A DNA stretch of 64,000 bases from Archangium violaceum (GTDB lineage: Bacteria > Myxococcota > Myxococcia > Myxococcales > Myxococcaceae). Location of the stretch: positions 5,457,501-5,521,500 of the forward strand of contig NZ_CP069338.1 of assembly GCF_016859125.1 (NCBI RefSeq), given 5' to 3'. How positions within the stretch are numbered: position 1 is the first letter of the stretch; the number at the start of each line of letters is the position of its first letter. Of this stretch, positions 53,440 to 63,739 are shown piece after piece. The position numbers and the translations under genes are program-made. The notes beneath the pieces are model-generated. The model was not told the origin of the DNA, did no database searches, and was given only the letters and a program-made list of their open reading frames with translations.

Positions 53440-56349
53440 TCACTCACTCCGGCGCAACAGCGAGGCGGCCACCCGCAGCAACTCCGAGGGCTCCAGTGGC
53501 TTGGCCACGTGAGCGTCGAAGCCCGCGAGCCGGGCCGCGTACTGGTCCTCCTCCCGGGCGTACGCGGTGAGTGCCAAGGACCGCACCCGCCCACCCTGCT
53601 CGGGCGGTCTTCCGCGGACCTCCCGCATGAGCGCGTAGCCGTCCATCTCCGGCATGCCGATGTCGGAGATGAGGAGCTCCGGCGGCTCCTGGCCCAGGAG
53701 CTCGAGGGCCCCGGCCGCGCTGACCGCGGTGGAGACCCGGGCTCCTCCTTCCCGCAGCATCGTGGCGATCAGCTCGCGCGCGTCCGCGTCGTCGTCGACC
53801 ACCAGGATGTGGCGTTCACGAAGCTCCTGCGGGTAGTCGACGGGGAGGCTCGGCGGAGGTGGGGTGGTCGCACGCACCGGCTCGGCCACGTCCGGGCGGG
53901 GAGCCTTTCGTGGCAACCGGACGATGAAGGTGGCGCCCAGGCCCTTGCCGGGGCTCTGGGCCTCGATCGTGCCGCCGTGCAGCTCCACCAGGTGGCGCAC
54001 GATGGACAACCCCAGCCCCAGCCCGCCGTAGCGGCGCGTGGAGGAGGCGTCCGCCTGGCGGAACCGCTCGAAGAGGTGGGGCAGGAAGTTCGCCGCGAGC
54101 CCATCCCCGGTGTCGCTCACCTGGAGCTCCACATGCGAGGACCCCTGGGCGAGGGACACCGTCACGCGTCCCCCCTGAGGGGTGAACTTCACCGCGTTGG
54201 ACACGAGGTTCCACACCACCTGCTGCAGTCGGTCCGGGTCCACCAGGAGGGGGGGCGTCTGGGGGTCCATCCGGGTCTGGAGCTGGAGGCCCTTGGCCTC
54301 GGCGGCCGGGCGCACCACGTCCAGCGCGTTCTCGATGACCCGCGTCAGGTGGGTGGGGCGCACGTCCAGTCGCAGCTTGCCACTCACGATGCGGTTGACG
54401 TCCAGCAGGTCCTCGACGAGCTGGGTCTGTGCCCGTGCGTTGCGCTCGATGGTCTCCAGGGCGCGCTCGCGTTTCTCCGGTGCCAGCTCCCACGTGCGCA
54501 GTATCTGGGTCCATCCGAGGATGGCGGTCAGCGGCGTGCGCAGCTCGTGGGAAAGCACGCCGAGGAAGTCATCCTTCAGGCGGCTGGCCTGTTCCGCGCG
54601 CTGGCGCTCCGTCTCCGCCACCTCGTACAGGCGCGCGCGCTCGAGGGCCTGGCCACACTGCTGCGCGAGCATCCGCAGGAACTGCATCTCCTCGGGGCCG
54701 CAGGTGCGTGGGTCGTTCAAGCTGAGCACGATCGCGCCGATGGGCTGGCCGTGCACCCACATGGGCAGTGTCACGGCCGCGTGGTCATTCACCTCCGGGC
54801 GCGCCGCCGCGACGTCCGGGTAGCGCTCGGACAAGGTCGCGTTGGAGCGCAGCCAGCTCTCCCTGCCCGTGCGCACCGCGTTGGTGACGGGGGTGTCCGC
54901 GTCGGGGGAGACGAGGCGATACTTGCCGATGTAGCTCTCGGGATATCCCACGTCATAGAGGACCTCGAGCAGACCATCCGCGCGCCGGCGGTAGACGGCA
55001 CCCGCGTTGGCGTCCATGCCGCCCAGGGCCTCGGTGAGGATCGTCCGGGCCACGTCACCCGGGGTGAGGGCCTGGGAGAGGGCGGAGGTCGCCGACTGCA
55101 GGCGCGCGGCGCGCTCCTCGGCCCGGCGGGCCTCGGTGATGTTGTCGAGGATGGCCACCGCGGCGATGGTCTGGCCGCGCTCGTCGCGGATGGGCGCGCA
55201 GTTCACCCGGATGAAGCGGTTGTCCTTGTTGTCCTTCCCGTGCAGCCAGAGCACCTCGCCACGCACCACCTCGCCATGGCGCAGGCTGCGCGACAAGGGC
55301 AGCTCCTCGGGCGAGTACTCGGTGCCATCCAGACGGTGGTAGTGGTAGGCGGCGGCGCCCCGCTCCGTTTCCGGAGCGAAGAGGGGATGACCCGAGAGGG
55401 CCTGCACCTGGGCATTGGCGAACGTCAGCTCGCCGCGAGGTCCGGCCAGGAGGAAGCCCGAGGGCATCTGCTCGAGGACGGCGGACAGCAGCCGTTCCTT
55501 GGACATGAGCTCCGCCAGCAGGATGTTGCGCTCCTCCTCGGCGATCTTGTGCTCGGAGATGTCCGTGGTGGTGCCCACCCATTCGCGCACGGTGCCGTCC
55601 AGGTTGAACACGGGCACGGCGCGGGCCCGGACCCAGCGCCAGCTCCCATTCGCGTGCCACACGCGGCTTTCGACTTCGTAGGGCGTCTTCGTGGCGAGGC
55701 AGTTCCGCCAGACGGCCTCGACGCGCACGCGATCCTCGGGATGGATGCTCTCCATCCAGGCGGTGCCGTCCAGCCACTTGTCGAGCGTGTAGCCGGTGAA
55801 GGCCCGCCAGGAAGGGGAGTCCTCCACCGGGACGCCCTGGGCGTCGGTGGTCCAGACGGCCGCCGTCGAGGTCTGCACGAGCGAGCGGAACCGCTCCTCG
55901 CTCTCGTGCAGCGCCTTCTCGGCCTGCTCCTGTCTGTCATTGGCCCGCTCGGTGACGTCCTCGGCGACCAGGAGCCATTCCACGCGCCGCCCCGCGTCGT
56001 CCTTCACGGGCAACGCGCGCACGTGCAACTCGCGCCAGGTCCCATCCGCCCCGCGCACGCGGCAGGCGAGCTCCTCGCCGGTGGCGTGCGCGCTCGTGAA
56101 GGCGGACCCGCCCGGCTCCAGTTTCCCCTGATCGTCGGGATGGATCGGCTCCATCCATCGCCGGTCCCTCATCTGCTCGGGCGGCTGGCCCGTGAAGGCC
56201 GCCCACGAGGGAGAGGGCTCCTGCATCCTCCCCATCTCGTCCACCGCCCAGACGAGCCGGCGAGTATCCGCCAGGAGCGCACGCAAGCGGAGCGTATCCC
56301 GTGACGGAGTCGCCGGAGCGTGCATGAAGGGGTCTTCAGAAGGTGTCAT
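53440..56349 (-). CDS. PAS/GAF hybrid sensor histidine kinase with receiver domain
   Basis: 969 residues, soluble. Order: PAS (about 20-135), PAS with PAC (150-275), PAS (285-405), GAF (420-575), HisKA with H601 in LSHELRTPL, HATPase (N-box VVWNLVSNAVKF, GLGLGLSIVRH), and a C-terminal receiver domain with D896 in LISDIGMPEMDGY. Without membrane segments it senses a cytoplasmic signal. The internal receiver suggests a phosphorelay or feedback. The ATG at 56349 and one at 56325 are both possible starts. It ends 3 bp from the AraC fragment stop (convergent) and diverges from the next histidine kinase. Confidence 0.93.
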   Translation of the reverse strand: MTPSEDPFMHAPATPSRDTLRLRALLADTRRLVWAVDEMGRMQEPSPSWAAFTGQPPEQMRDRRWMEPIHPDDQGKLEPGGSAFTSAHATGEELACRVRGADGTWRELHVRALPVKDDAGRRVEWLLVAEDVTERANDRQEQAEKALHESEERFRSLVQTSTAAVWTTDAQGVPVEDSPSWRAFTGYTLDKWLDGTAWMESIHPEDRVRVEAVWRNCLATKTPYEVESRVWHANGSWRWVRARAVPVFNLDGTVREWVGTTTDISEHKIAEEERNILLAELMSKERLLSAVLEQMPSGFLLAGPRGELTFANAQVQALSGHPLFAPETERGAAAYHYHRLDGTEYSPEELPLSRSLRHGEVVRGEVLWLHGKDNKDNRFIRVNCAPIRDERGQTIAAVAILDNITEARRAEERAARLQSATSALSQALTPGDVARTILTEALGGMDANAGAVYRRRADGLLEVLYDVGYPESYIGKYRLVSPDADTPVTNAVRTGRESWLRSNATLSERYPDVAAARPEVNDHAAVTLPMWVHGQPIGAIVLSLNDPRTCGPEEMQFLRMLAQQCGQALERARLYEVAETERQRAEQASRLKDDFLGVLSHELRTPLTAILGWTQILRTWELAPEKRERALETIERNARAQTQLVEDLLDVNRIVSGKLRLDVRPTHLTRVIENALDVVRPAAEAKGLQLQTRMDPQTPPLLVDPDRLQQVVWNLVSNAVKFTPQGGRVTVSLAQGSSHVELQVSDTGDGLAANFLPHLFERFRQADASSTRRYGGLGLGLSIVRHLVELHGGTIEAQSPGKGLGATFIVRLPRKAPRPDVAEPVRATTPPPPSLPVDYPQELRERHILVVDDDADARELIATMLREGGARVSTAVSAAGALELLGQEPPELLISDIGMPEMDGYALMREVRGRPPEQGGRVRSLALTAYAREEDQYAARLAGFDAHVAKPLEPSELLRVAASLLRRSE

Positions 56350-56801
56350 CGGATGCTCACGGCTCGCCCTCCCTCGAGCCTCGGGGTGAGGGGGGTGAGC
56401 GGGCCGCCCCCATTATCACCGCAATCGCGACTCACGGTGTTCGCCCCCCCCCACGGAACATTTGCTCCGGGAGTGCGCTTCCCGTGTCAGAGGCGCGGGC
56501 CTTGCTGGAATCAGGGCGCCTGGAATATGCGCATCGACTTCGACGCCGTGGGACGTGCGAGGAAATGGTCGCTGGGCGAAGTGGCTCGCCAATCCCATCC
56601 ACCCGGGCTGGGGCTCCCCGTCTCCCGACGCGTGGCTCGAGGACACCCAGCCGGGGGAGGGCGGTGGCGAGGAGCGCTCCGTGTGCTTCGCCCTGCCGGC
56701 TGCTTCCGCTGTGCCTGGAACCAGGGGGTGGTTCGTCCGTGGACCTTCACTCACCATTCCCCGGTCTTGACGTAAGGGCCCGGGCCAGCGACCGTGGAAG
56801 G
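56350..56801. other. 452-bp gap between divergent histidine kinase genes
   Basis: Open frames cross this stretch, but none has a recognisable domain or a good ribosome site, so I leave it as a regulatory region for two divergent kinases. No clear dyad or promoter was identified. Confidence 0.4.
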
Positions 56802-58328
56802 GTGAGCGCGTCCTCCGTTCCGAACGCGCCCGGTTCCGGCCAGGCGACTTCTTCCGATTCCGGCGGCCCCCCGCCCCCCACCGACGAGCGGCTGCGGTTG
56901 TTGCTCTCGCACATGAACGAGGCCTTCCTCTCGCTGGATTCGCGGGGGCGGGTGCTCGACTGCAACGCGCGGGCGGTGTCGTTGCTGGGCGTGGACGCCG
57001 AGCGGCTGCGAGGTCAGGCGCCCTGGTCGGCGGTGCCGGCGCTGGCGGGCAGGACGTTGCACGAGCGGCTGTTGGCGGCACTCGAGGCACCCAGGCCCAC
57101 GCGCTTCCTGGCCTCGTTGCCGCCGCGCGTGTGGCTGGAGGTGTCGGTCATCCCCGTGCGGGAGGAGCTGTGGGTGCTCGCCACCGACATCACCCAGCGC
57201 GAGGAGGCCGAGGCCCTGGTGGAGCAGACGGAGAAGCGCTTCCGGCTGTTGGGTGAGCGCTTCCAGGTCGCGCTCGACTCCGCGGAGATGGCCGTCTGGG
57301 AGACGAACCTGATCACCGGCAAGGTATTCCGCTCCGAGGGCCATGACCGGCTCTATGGCTACCCCGAGCAGCTGCCGGAATGGACGCACGAGAAGTTCCT
57401 GGCCGCGCTGCACCCGGAGGATCGCCCGGAGGTGGAGGCGCAGGTCACCGGCATCTTCTCCAATGATGTGAAGTCCTATACCTCCACCTTCCGGACCCGG
57501 TGGTCGGATGGCTCCTGGCACTGGCTGACCAGCCGAGCGCGCGTGCTGCGCGATGGGGAGGGGCGGCCCATGGTGGTGCGTGGCGCCATCCTCGACATCA
57601 CCCAGTTGAAGGAGACGGAGCTGGCGCTGCAGGAAGCGGTGCGCGTGCGCGACGACTTCCTGTCGCTCGCCAGTCACGAGCTCAAGACGCCGCTCACCGG
57701 CCTGTCGCTGCAGATGCAGCTGCTGCGGCGGCTGGAGGCCGAGAATTCCTCCCTGCCGCTGGAGTCTTCCAAGGTGCGGGCGCGGTTGGAGGCCATCGAC
57801 CGTTCCCTTCGGCGCCTGGGGCTGCTGGTGGACAACCTGCTGGATGTCAGCCGCATCCGGCATGGCAGGTTGGACTTCCTCTTCTCCACCGGGGACCTGT
57901 CGGCGCTGGTGTCCGAGGTGGTGGCGCGCACCGCGGACGAGGCACGGCTGGCGGGCGTGTCCCTCATCTCGCACGTCGAGCCATCGTTGGTGGGGCGCTT
58001 CGATCGGCTCCGGCTCGAGCAGGTGTTGATGAACCTGCTGTCCAACGCACTGCGCCACGGCGGAGGCAATCCGGTGGAGGTGCGGCTGGAGCGGACCCCC
58101 AAGGGGGCTCGGCTGGTGGTGCGGGACGAGGGGCCGGGCATTCCCGAGGCCGATCGCGAGCGCATCTTCGCGCGCTTCGAGCAGGTGCGCGGCGCGGCGC
58201 GCGCTGGAGGCCTGGGGCTGGGCCTCTTCATCGTGCGGCAGATCGTCGAGGGCCATCAGGGCCACGTGCACGTGGAGCCGGGGCCTGGAGGAAGGGGCGC
58301 GGCCTTCGTGGTCGAGCTTCCGCTGTGA
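56802..58328 (+). CDS. PAS sensor histidine kinase
   Basis: 508 residues from a GTG preceded by GGAAGG; an open frame continues upstream to 56343 but has no domain. A PAS domain (about 28-140, LLLSHMNEAFLSLDSRGRVLDCN) and a second PAS/PAC (about 150-275, VWETNLITGKVFRSEGHDRLYG) are followed by HisKA with H292 in ASHELKTPL and a HATPase (LMNLLSNALRHGG, AGGLGLGLFIV). No membrane segment and no receiver. It may phosphorylate a separate regulator encoded elsewhere. Confidence 0.92.
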   Translation: MSASSVPNAPGSGQATSSDSGGPPPPTDERLRLLLSHMNEAFLSLDSRGRVLDCNARAVSLLGVDAERLRGQAPWSAVPALAGRTLHERLLAALEAPRPTRFLASLPPRVWLEVSVIPVREELWVLATDITQREEAEALVEQTEKRFRLLGERFQVALDSAEMAVWETNLITGKVFRSEGHDRLYGYPEQLPEWTHEKFLAALHPEDRPEVEAQVTGIFSNDVKSYTSTFRTRWSDGSWHWLTSRARVLRDGEGRPMVVRGAILDITQLKETELALQEAVRVRDDFLSLASHELKTPLTGLSLQMQLLRRLEAENSSLPLESSKVRARLEAIDRSLRRLGLLVDNLLDVSRIRHGRLDFLFSTGDLSALVSEVVARTADEARLAGVSLISHVEPSLVGRFDRLRLEQVLMNLLSNALRHGGGNPVEVRLERTPKGARLVVRDEGPGIPEADRERIFARFEQVRGAARAGGLGLGLFIVRQIVEGHQGHVHVEPGPGGRGAAFVVELPL

Positions 58329-58558
58329 TTTTGGATGACAGCGCGGCCCTCGCGCTCATTCCCGGGGCGCCTGGTCGCTCGCTCTGTCCGTGCCGGGAAT
58401 GCAGTCGCGCTGGAAAGTCAAGGCGACACCGCCTGTTGAGTGGAGTGCGATCAGCCGTCCTTCGCGGTGGGTGGGTTGCTTTCGTGCCCTCGGAACGTTT
58501 CTGATCTGTCACGGAGCTCAGGTCGTTTCACCCCAGCCCCCATGGGAGGCAGTCACGC

Positions 58559-59209
58559 ATGCAGCTCAACATCACCTTCCGCCAGTTTGGCTCGTCCGAT
58601 TCCCTCAAGGAGTACGCGAAGGAGAAGGTCGAGCGGGTGAACAAGTACCTGGATAGAGCCGGGGAGGCCCACGTGGTGCTGTCGCTCGAGCGGCACCTGC
58701 ACCACGCGGAGATCACCATCCACTCCGGCTCCTGGGTGCTGCGCGGCAGGGAGAAGAGCGCGGACATGTACGCGTCCATCGATCTCGCGATGGACAAGAT
58801 CGAAGCGCAGCTCCGCAAGTACAAGGAGAAGATCAAGAACCATCACGGGCGCGAGCGGGTGCACCACCGGCAGGAACTGGTGAACAACCTCAAGGTGCGC
58901 CACAAGGTCTTCGAGCTCCCCGAGGAGCTCCAGGAGGAGGCCGCCGAGGCTCCCGCCGCACAGCAGCCCGCGCCGAGCGCTCCGGCTCCCGCGGCGCCCG
59001 AGCAGCCCGCGCACCGCATCGTTCGCACCTCGGAGATCACCGTGAAGCCCATGTCGGTGGACGAGGCGGTGATGCAGATGAACCTGATGAACCAGGACTT
59101 CTACGTCTTCCAGCACACCACCACGCACGAGGTCTGCGTGGTGTACCGGCGCAAGGAGGATGGGCAGTACGGCCTCATCGGCGTGCACGCTCCGCCCAAC
59201 GCGGGCTGA
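58559..59209 (+). CDS. hpf: Ribosome hibernation promoting factor, long form
   Basis: 216 residues with GGGAGG 10 bp upstream. The N-terminal RaiA/HPF domain (1-105) binds the 30S decoding region. An Ala/Pro-rich linker (about 125-150) leads to the C-terminal dimerisation domain (155-212, IVRTSEITVKPMSVDEAVMQMNL, then FYVFQHTTTHEVCVVYRRKEDG). Long HPF alone makes 100S ribosome dimers in stationary phase. In many proteobacteria hpf directly follows rpoN; here 41 kb separate them. Confidence 0.97.
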   Translation: MQLNITFRQFGSSDSLKEYAKEKVERVNKYLDRAGEAHVVLSLERHLHHAEITIHSGSWVLRGREKSADMYASIDLAMDKIEAQLRKYKEKIKNHHGRERVHHRQELVNNLKVRHKVFELPEELQEEAAEAPAAQQPAPSAPAPAAPEQPAHRIVRTSEITVKPMSVDEAVMQMNLMNQDFYVFQHTTTHEVCVVYRRKEDGQYGLIGVHAPPNAG

Positions 59210-59212
59210 GGC

Positions 59213-61003
59213 TCAGCGCGCGCTCCGCTGCTCGCGGTGGGGCGCGTCCAATCCGTCACCGAAGGCGAGCCCATTGAGCCCCACGGGGAGCCGGCCCGGC
59301 GTGCCGATCTCCCCGAAGAGGGCGGCGGCGGCGGCCTCGGTGGCGGCGGGCTGGTAGGAGTAGACGGCCAGCACGGCCCGGGCCTCGTCTGCCTGTTCGG
59401 CGAGGTAGGGCAGTCCCATGGACACCACCAGCACCGGGCGCCCCGTGGCGGCGGCCATGGTGACGAGCTCGAGCTGGCGCGAGTTGATCATCCCCACCAC
59501 CACCACGTCCGAGGCGAGCGCCAGCCGGCGGGCCCGTTGCCGCAGCACGGCGCGGCGGGCGCGCGAGGGGTAGGCGGGCACGTTCATCACCTGGGCCTCG
59601 GGCACGCGGGCGCGGATGGCCTCGCCCAGGGAGTCCTCCGCGGTGATGACGCCCAGGCGCGTCTCCTGGGAGAGGGGGAAGTGCTTGCCGTCCGCGCGCA
59701 GCAGGGTGACGGCGGCGCGGGCGATGCGGTGGGCCACCTCCTCGTGCTCCGGAGAAGGCGGGGTGGCCAGGCGCTCCTCCAGCGGGAGGAGTGGCTCGAA
59801 GAGGCCGCGGCGCACCTTGGCGGTGAGGATGCGGCGCACCGCGTCGTCCAGGCGCGCCCGGGGAATGTCCTCGCTCCAGACCGCGGCCCTCAGCGCCTCG
59901 TACACCTCCCTCTTCTTCTCCGCCCGCCAGGGGACGAGCACCATGTCCGCTCCGGCGTTCACCGCCATCACCGCGGCCCGGCCTACGCCGTAGCGCTGGG
60001 CGATGGCGTCCATCTCCAACTCGTCGGTGAGCACCAGCCCGTCGAAGCCCAGCCGCTGGCGCAGCAGCCCGTCGAGCACCTGGGGGTGGATGGTGGCCGG
60101 CATGTCGTCCCCGGTGAGGCCGGGCACCGCCACGTGGGCCGTCATCAGCCCGTCCAGCCCGTCCTGGATGACGACGCGGAAGGGCTCCATCTGCGCGAGC
60201 ACCTCCTCGCGGGACTCGCTCATGACGGGCAGGGACTTGTGGCTGTCGGCGTCGGTGGCCCCATGGCCGGGGAAGTGCTTGGCCACGGTGACGAGCCCCG
60301 CGTCCTGCTGGCCCCGCACGAAGGCTCGCCCCAGCTCCGACACGAGCGGCACCGAGTCCCCATAGGAGCGGATGCCGATGACGGGGTTGCGCGGGTTGAG
60401 GTTGACGTCCAGCACCGGGGCCAGGTTCATGTTGAAGCCCAGACGTTTCAGATCTTCCCCCTGGGCGTGTCCCGCGGCGTAGGCCAACTCCGCCGAGCGG
60501 GTGGCCCCCAGCGCCATGTTGCCCGGCAGCACGACCACGCCGTCCCTCACCCGCACCACGTTGCCCCCCTCCTGGTCCAGGGCGAGGAAGGGGGGAATGC
60601 CGTTGGCCAGCAGCCGGCGCAGGCCCTCGTTGAGCCGGGCCACCTGCTCGCTGTCCTCGATGTTGCGCTTGAAGAGGCACACCCCGCCCACCCGGCGGCC
60701 GCGCACCAGCTCCTCCACGGACGCGTCCACCTCCGTGCCGGCGAAGCCCACCATCATCAACTGGCCCACCTTGTCCTCGACGGACAGGCGGGCCATGAGA
60801 GCCTCCACCCGGGCCTGGAGCGCCGGGTCCACCCGAGGGCTCGAGGGGGCGGCCGGGCCGGGGTCCGTCTCGACCTGGGCCGGCGCTCGAGGGGCGGGCA
60901 GGGCGTGCGGCCGGGATGCTTCGGGTTGTCCCTCGGTGGTGACGCAGGCCCCGAAGCACAGGACGAGCGGGACGGTGAGTGCGCGAAGGAGCCGGGGAAA
61001 CAC
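59213..61003 (-). CDS. Glycoside hydrolase family 3 lipoprotein (NagZ-like)
   Basis: 596 residues from a GTG; lipobox FGAC with C20. The GH3 barrel includes LALDQEGGNVVRVRDG, KHFPGHG (242-248) and nucleophile D327 in VLTDELEMDAI. The KHFPGHG-x3-DSH loop (D and H) marks beta-N-acetylglucosaminidases, so it should trim GlcNAc from muropeptides or chitin fragments. A second C-terminal GH3 domain (about 430-595) is present, unlike short NagZ. As a lipoprotein it would act in the periplasm or on the surface. It is inserted between hpf and ptsN on the opposite strand. Confidence 0.9.
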   Translation of the reverse strand: MFPRLLRALTVPLVLCFGACVTTEGQPEASRPHALPAPRAPAQVETDPGPAAPSSPRVDPALQARVEALMARLSVEDKVGQLMMVGFAGTEVDASVEELVRGRRVGGVCLFKRNIEDSEQVARLNEGLRRLLANGIPPFLALDQEGGNVVRVRDGVVVLPGNMALGATRSAELAYAAGHAQGEDLKRLGFNMNLAPVLDVNLNPRNPVIGIRSYGDSVPLVSELGRAFVRGQQDAGLVTVAKHFPGHGATDADSHKSLPVMSESREEVLAQMEPFRVVIQDGLDGLMTAHVAVPGLTGDDMPATIHPQVLDGLLRQRLGFDGLVLTDELEMDAIAQRYGVGRAAVMAVNAGADMVLVPWRAEKKREVYEALRAAVWSEDIPRARLDDAVRRILTAKVRRGLFEPLLPLEERLATPPSPEHEEVAHRIARAAVTLLRADGKHFPLSQETRLGVITAEDSLGEAIRARVPEAQVMNVPAYPSRARRAVLRQRARRLALASDVVVVGMINSRQLELVTMAAATGRPVLVVSMGLPYLAEQADEARAVLAVYSYQPAATEAAAAALFGEIGTPGRLPVGLNGLAFGDGLDAPHREQRSAR

Positions 61004-61165
61004 GTTGCCAGGCAGCCTAAGCGAGCCCTCCCGGCCCCTCCATCTTCCGGCCAACGAAGTTGAAGACGCCTGAAGGAGGACAGGGAGGGCAAGCGACCCT
61101 TGCGCGAAACGAGGGCCAGGAGTAATTGCCCGCGGAGGGAGCGCCACTGCGTTGGGAGCGCCAGC

Positions 61166-61627
61166 TTGCGAATCTCCGAGTTCCTCAGCCCCGAAGCCGT
61201 CATCGCGGACCTCCATGCCCGTGACAAACAGGAGATATTGCGCGAGATGAGTGCCGCGTTCGCCCGGGCGCACCCCTCCTTGAAGGAGGAGCGCCTGGTG
61301 GAGGTGCTGCGCGAGCGCGAGAAGCTGGGTTCCACCGGCATCGGCGAGGGGGTGGCCATCCCCCATGGGAAGCTGGCCGGGCTGACGCAGCTGGTCGCCG
61401 CCTTTGGCGTGTCGCGCCAGGGGGTGGACTTCGAGGCCATCGACGGCAAGCCCACGCACCTCTTCTTCGCCCTGGTGGCCCCGGAGAACAGCGCCGGCGT
61501 CCACCTCAAGGCTCTGGCGCGTATCTCCCGCCTCTTCAAGAATCCGCGCTTCCGCGCCTCCATCCTCGAGGCGCCCACGACAGCGGACATCCACGCCCTC
61601 ATCGTTCAGGAAGACGCCCGGCCCTGA
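61166..61627 (+). CDS. ptsN: PTS IIA-like nitrogen regulatory protein
   Basis: 153 residues starting at TTG (GGGAGCG upstream); this gives the normal length and N-terminus (LRISEFLSPEAVIADL). An ATG 66 bp earlier would add a basic, cysteine-containing leader with no counterpart. PTS EIIA type-2 domain with phosphoacceptor H67 in GVAIPHGK and GVDFEAIDGKP. It receives phosphate from an Npr-type HPr and regulates metabolism. rapZ, hprK and npr, frequent neighbours, are not in the window. Confidence 0.93.
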   Translation: MRISEFLSPEAVIADLHARDKQEILREMSAAFARAHPSLKEERLVEVLREREKLGSTGIGEGVAIPHGKLAGLTQLVAAFGVSRQGVDFEAIDGKPTHLFFALVAPENSAGVHLKALARISRLFKNPRFRASILEAPTTADIHALIVQEDARP

Positions 61628-61652
61628 TCGGCCACGTGGTAGGCTGAAGGGG

Positions 61653-62489
61653 ATGGAACTGGTCCTTCGGCCGGTCGATGACCGGTTCTTCCATGAGCAG
61701 GTGGTGCCCTTCTTGTCGCTCGCGATGAGTGACTCGTCCCAGGCACTGGTGTCGTTGCGGGAACAACTCGCGGACGATGAGACCCGGTTGCTCTGCGAGC
61801 GGCTGCTCTCCTCCCACCAGGGCGGCGGGTTGAGTGGGGTGGAGCAGGAGCCCTGGGCGGACCTGGTGGATCGTCTGATCTTCCTGCCCTGGGGTCCGAC
61901 TCCGGCGGGCTGGGCGGTGGTGGGCCAGCGCGCGGGCTACGCGGGCGACTGGGACGAGGCCCTGCACCTGGCGCTGATGCTGGAGGACCCCACCTACCCC
62001 TACGGGGATGCACGGGCCTCGCACGGGCGGCGCGAGGGCTTCCGGCTGCATCCGGGAGCGGACCTGGGGCTGGCCTCGCTGATGGGTGGCCAGTGGGAGC
62101 CCTTTCCCTCCTTCCCTCCGGACCGCGTCTTCTCCACCCAGGGGCGGGGCGAGTACGTCCCTCGCGAGCAGTACGCCTTCGCGGACTGGGCCTGGCGGCC
62201 GGCGCGCACGGTGGCGCACTGGAACGTCCACCTGGAGCGCAAGCTGCGGCGGCTGCTGGAGCGCGAGAAGGCGCGGCTCGCGCCGGTGGATCTGCCGGAG
62301 CTGGAGCAGGTGCTGGCGTACTGGCTGGGCCGGGCGCCCCAGCCCCCGGCGCTGACGGTGGCCTTCTCCGGACTGGGGCCGCGGGCGTCCTCGTGGGTAC
62401 AGGAGCTCGGCGTGCTGCTGTCGCACGTGCGCCAGGCGGCTCACGAGAAGGCCGCCCTGGTGTCGCTGGTGGTCAGCGCCCGGCGGTAG
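61653..62489 (+). CDS. Conserved-looking protein of unknown function
   Basis: 278 residues from an ATG 26 bp after ptsN, preceded by GAAGGGG. No signal peptide or membrane segment. Rich in Trp and Pro (for example [67 protein letters not shown]). Good codon bias supports it as real. Probably cotranscribed with ptsN. Its last 17 bp overlap the convergent dtd gene. No family recognised. Confidence 0.7.
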   Translation: MELVLRPVDDRFFHEQVVPFLSLAMSDSSQALVSLREQLADDETRLLCERLLSSHQGGGLSGVEQEPWADLVDRLIFLPWGPTPAGWAVVGQRAGYAGDWDEALHLALMLEDPTYPYGDARASHGRREGFRLHPGADLGLASLMGGQWEPFPSFPPDRVFSTQGRGEYVPREQYAFADWAWRPARTVAHWNVHLERKLRRLLEREKARLAPVDLPELEQVLAYWLGRAPQPPALTVAFSGLGPRASSWVQELGVLLSHVRQAAHEKAALVSLVVSARR

Positions 62490-62940
62490 GTGCCGCGGCC
62501 CCCGGGCTCTCCAGGAGGAGGGTGACGGGGCCGTCGTTGACGAGCGCCACCTTCATGTCCGCGGCGAAGACGCCGGTGCCCACCGTGAGGCCGCGGGCGC
62601 GCAGGGTGTCGCAGACGCGCTCGTAGAGGGCCTTGGCGCCCACCGGCTCCATGGCGTCGATGAAGCTGGGGCGCCGGCCCTTGCGCGCGTCCCCATAGAG
62701 GGTGAACTGGCTCACGACGATGAGCTGCCGGGAGGTGTCCTCCAGCGACAGGTTCATCTTGCCCGCGGCGTCCTCGAAGATGCGCAGGGTGGCGAGCTTC
62801 TCCGCCATCCACGTCACGTCGGCCTCGGTGTCGCCCTTGCCGACGCCGAGCAGCACCAGCAGCCCGGGCCCCATCTGGCTGACACGCTCGCCCTGCACCG
62901 TGACGGAGGCCTCGAGCACCCGCTGCACCACTGCCTTCAT
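62473..62940 (-). CDS. dtd: D-aminoacyl-tRNA deacylase
   Basis: 155 residues, normal length. [15 protein letters not shown], the catalytic SQFTLYGD and the [11 protein letters not shown] segment (Gly-cisPro region) are complete. It removes D-amino acids and glycine from mischarged tRNA. The DUF2378 gene stops 5 bp upstream, so the two may be cotranscribed. Confidence 0.97.
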   Translation of the reverse strand: MKAVVQRVLEASVTVQGERVSQMGPGLLVLLGVGKGDTEADVTWMAEKLATLRIFEDAAGKMNLSLEDTSRQLIVVSQFTLYGDARKGRRPSFIDAMEPVGAKALYERVCDTLRARGLTVGTGVFAADMKVALVNDGPVTLLLESPGAAAPTAGR

Positions 62941-62945
62941 CTCGC

Positions 62946-63569
62946 TCACTCCCAGGAGAAGTCGTACACGCTGTCGAGCGGGGCCGTCTGCCTGCCGCGC
63001 ACCCTCACGTTCCTCGCTCCATACTGCGTGACGAGCCCCTCCACCACGCCCTCGTGATACGGCACGGGCAGGAAGGTGCGCCGCATGATGAGCCGGCCGC
63101 TCTTCTCTCCGGGCCACTCCAACCTGCGCTCCCCATAGGAGGACGTCATCCGGTAGAGCGTCTGGACGCTGCCCGTGAGCAGCTTGATGTCCTTGCCGGC
63201 CACCAGGCGCACCGTGTTGCCCACCGCGGAGGCCATGAAGTCCGCCGTGGCCTTGCGTCCCAGGGCCCGCACCGCGTTCTCCGGGCCTCCGTACTGGCCG
63301 CTCAGCTCCCGCATCGCCACCCCTGTCAGGCGCACCAGCAGGGGGGTGGGGTAGCTGAAGAAGGGCACGAAGGTGTGCCCTTCCAGGGCCTCCTGGCAGC
63401 GCGCCACCGCCACCTCGTTCCCGAGTCCCCGGATCGAATCCAGCATGCTGGTGAAGAACAGCCCACGCACGGTGTCCTGGGGCGTGGCGAGCAGACTGCT
63501 CTCGTGCAACTCCCTTGCCCAGTCGCGGGTCGCTCCTGCCTCCATGTTGGCTTCGCGGCTCGTGCTCAT
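62946..63569 (-). CDS. DUF2378 (TIGR02265) myxobacterial protein
   Basis: 207 residues from [12 protein letters not shown]; an ATG 24 bp later is an alternative. [17 protein letters not shown], the [15 protein letters not shown] segment, [20 protein letters not shown], and the [11 protein letters not shown] end fit the TIGR02265 family, which is greatly expanded in Myxococcales and nearly absent elsewhere. Function unknown; members often lie near signalling kinases, as here. A long N-terminal extension of the frame to 63779 is Pro/Arg-rich and rejected. Confidence 0.85.
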   Translation of the reverse strand: MSTSREANMEAGATRDWARELHESSLLATPQDTVRGLFFTSMLDSIRGLGNEVAVARCQEALEGHTFVPFFSYPTPLLVRLTGVAMRELSGQYGGPENAVRALGRKATADFMASAVGNTVRLVAGKDIKLLTGSVQTLYRMTSSYGERRLEWPGEKSGRLIMRRTFLPVPYHEGVVEGLVTQYGARNVRVRGRQTAPLDSVYDFSWE

Positions 63570-63739
63570 GGAGAGGGGGGGGCCCGGCGATTTTTTGTGA
63601 GCGGGGCTGCGGTCGCCGGGTCCTCTGGAACCTATCCGTGGGAGACCCTTCCGGGCAAATCCTCTACCGCCTCGGGCAGATGCCCCGGAGGGGGTGAGAT
63701 GACCTGCCGGAGGGGGGTGGCATAGACTGCGCGACTGAA

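Noticed and set aside
53509-56304. 931-codon frame opposite the hybrid histidine kinase
   Set aside because: Mirror of the kinase codon bias; low complexity.
56462-56770. Short frame between the divergent histidine kinase genes
   Set aside because: No ribosome site, no homology recognised, and it lies in the probable control region.
63714-63728. Possible sigma-54 promoter before the broken kinase gene
   Set aside because: TGGCATA-N4-GCGC has a poor -24 right half and a poor -12; only the GG and GC spacing fits.
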